A DNA stretch of 40,925 nucleotides, from NCBI GenBank assembly GCA_001723765.1, contig MAYW01000025.1, positions 1 through 40,925 on the forward strand, given 5' to 3'. This document shows positions 39,424 through 40,925 of the stretch, in pieces. This DNA is from Candidatus Scalindua rubra (GTDB lineage Bacteria > Planctomycetota > Brocadiia > Brocadiales > Scalinduaceae). Each line of letters opens with the position of its first letter. Position 1 is the first letter of the stretch. The notes below the pieces were generated by a model. It saw only the letters and a list, made by a program, of their open reading frames with translations. It had not been told where the DNA came from and searched no databases. The translations under genes and the position numbers were made by a program.

Positions 39424-40718
39424 TCAAATACCTGAATCCACTATCTCGATCTCTTCTTCTGTTAAACCATATAGCTCATACACCATCTCGTCAATTTGTC
39501 TGTCTGTAACTTCAATTTGACGATTGAGGACTGTTTTCTTTTGTGGAAGTTTGGCTGCTGCCAATTGCTTTTGTAAATCCAGCATCCGCTCAACAAGAGA
39601 TACTAACTTATCATGTTGGGATTTGTCTTCTGGATTGGAAAAGTCTATTGTGCGAATGGGAAGTTTAGATAAAAGTGTCGGTTTTACCTGCGCTAACACA
39701 CGGCCCTTTTCAAGTGTCAAAAGCCGATATACGAAAACAAAAAGTTTTGAGTTAAGGACCCCCAATATGTATTTACTATTAATAAATTTTAACCAAATAA
39801 ATACAAACCATCGGTTACATAAGTTTGGTTATGATCCAATGTAACTATTATTTTGTCTCCAGTTATAACTCCTAATATTTTTTCTTTCTTCAGAAATATA
39901 TGTTCCTTTCGAGGTCGATGTAATGAATATATAGGGTGTTTATTAAGTTTGACCTCTTTACATGTAATATTCTCCTTAAATTGATTTATGTATTTACATA
40001 TGTTCGATAATTTGTCGAAGTTATCATTAGCTGTTGTATAAATTAACCAAAGGTCTGGATAATCAATAAAAAACCTTTTAACATGCTTACCACCAGTTAG
40101 TACCCTTTTTAACTTGGTAGTCTCTAAATTACATCTCCGTACAGTTTCACTATCTACTAAGAAAGCTTTTTTTTAAATCAGGACTAACACCCCGTTGAAT
40201 TCCGTCCTCATCAATAAAGACAACAAGTGATTGATGTGCTACATTATTAACTTTTGTCCAAATATCATATTTTGTCGGGTCTGATGTGATAAATAAAGAG
40301 GTTGGAATTTTGAGCAAATTTTCCTGTTTTACACAACGAAGTAAGATTCATCTAAAATCAGAGACGGTTTGTTAACTTTGTCAACTGTAGATAAATCAGC
40401 AGTGTTAATTACATTTTTAGAAGAATAACTTTTGCTTCTTTCAAATATTAAAATAGACGATGGACGAGTTACTTTCTCAAAAACATTACCCATATTTAAT
40501 AAAAAATTGATTTTAAAATTTTTCAAAATAAAATTACGGAGTTTTTCATTGTCCTTCTGATAAAGAACAACATCAGGCAAAATCATACCAAAGTGTCTGT
40601 TAGGTTTAAGTTTCCTACATCCTTGGTAAACAAAATACATGAAGGAGTCGATCATTCTAACTATGATTTCTCGGTTTACTTGTTGAAGGTATTCTAACTC
40701 ATATTTGGCACGTTTCAT
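39424..40718 (-). pseudogene. Type IIG restriction-methylase remnant
   Basis: The minus strand encodes, in pieces, the second half of a TaqI/Eco57I-like combined restriction and adenine methyltransferase enzyme. In order: the end of the methylase domain (YVYQG-like YFVYQGCRKLKPNRHFGMIL then NVFEKVTRPSSILIF, 40329-40718); a frameshifted middle with VNNVAHQSLVVFIDEDG and HPIYSLHRPRKEHIF (about 39790-40328); and the target-recognition tail LGVLNSKLFVFVYRL to the C-terminus (39424-39790). At least three frame breaks occur, one at an A8 run near 40173. The nuclease and NPPY parts are gone, cut by the insertion sequence at 40713. It cannot make an active enzyme. Confidence 0.75.
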
Positions 40719-40925
40719 AAGAGTATCGACACTTTTTGTGTCATAAGATCATCGACACATAGTATACTATCTTAAAAAGATAGGAGTTAATAAAATGGAA
40801 AAAAAGCAAAACAAATCAAGATGAAATTAAACTTCGCCAACAATGTATTGAACTCTATAACGAAGGTAAAAATCCAACAGCGATACATCGAACCCTTCAT
40901 CGGACAAGAGATTGGGTTTATAAAT
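40713..40925 (+). mobile_element. Left end of an insertion sequence, continues past the window
   Basis: The end begins near TTTCATAAGAGTATCGACAC and includes a second ATCGACAC at about 40751. The transposase gene starts 80 bases inside. It interrupts the methylase gene and even supplies the ATG at 40716-40718 of the remaining fragment. The other end is outside the window. Confidence 0.7.
40795..40925 (+). CDS. Transposase N-terminus, partial, with early frameshift
   Basis: ATG 40795 follows AGGAG. The frame breaks at an A7 run (40799-40805). With one A fewer it reads MEKSKTNQDEIKLRQQCIEL, then YNEGKNPTAIHRTLHRTRDW, a homeodomain-like HTH typical of IS481/IS630-like transposases. The gene runs off the right edge, so the catalytic domain cannot be seen and the family is not certain. 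Confidence 0.6.

Noticed and set aside
36859-40718. Active restriction-modification system
   Set aside because: The methylase lacks its catalytic NPPY part and nuclease domain and has several frame breaks.

Overview
The window is AT-rich bacterial DNA. It carries a typical Gram-negative housekeeping block: plsC, an AsmA-like protein, ftsH, an HtrA relative, scpB, a DUF342 polymer-forming gene, a rubrerythrin-like protein, nifJ and an ECF sigma/anti-sigma pair. Gene content and many palindromic repeats would fit an anaerobe such as an anammox planctomycete, but that assignment is a weakly held inference; no rRNA or complete tRNA is present to settle it.

Layout. (1) 1-13715 is an integrated mobile element, or two nested ones. 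It has three tyrosine recombinases (2219, 9205, 12516), three excisionase-type HTH proteins, a ribbon-helix-helix protein, small cysteine-rich proteins, a small protein with an SSB-like acidic tail inside a perfect 20-bp inverted repeat, a 799-residue zinc-finger/TOPRIM/helicase replication protein followed by an iteron cluster that looks like its origin, and a Mu GemA-like gene broken by a frameshift and an amber codon. It ends at a duplicated 3' half of a tRNA (Val-GAC-like) just past integrase 3. A second tRNA 3'-half copy at 15372 brackets a frameshifted AAA/DUF4143 ATPase, so islands seem to have stacked at this tRNA. (2) 15.7-31 kb is chromosomal backbone. Notable are ftsH with its first membrane segment out of frame, and an overlapping HtrA homologue that has lost two of its three catalytic residues. 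(3) 31.2-36 kb holds an ECF sigma factor with a zinc-finger anti-sigma gene (two homopolymer frameshifts), a lipoprotein, a RAYT-type transposase between its own palindromes, a TIGR04282 glycosyltransferase and a DUF3108 protein. (4) 36-40.9 kb is a decaying defence island: BrnA antitoxin with an internally deleted BrnT toxin, a HEPN-like protein ending in a restriction-methylase tail, a DUF4062 protein of different base composition, and a type IIG restriction-methylase remnant cut by an insertion sequence that runs off the right edge.

How the parts work together. In the element, near-consensus promoters drive small DNA-binding regulators, the recombinases handle integration and excision, and the primase-helicase plus iterons would give autonomous replication after excision. 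In the backbone, ftsH-htrA form a translationally coupled membrane quality-control pair, and the ECF operon is probably an envelope stress circuit. Single-base frameshifts, mostly at A or T runs, recur through the window. They are either real decay or assembly error and should be checked on reads before any gene is called dead.
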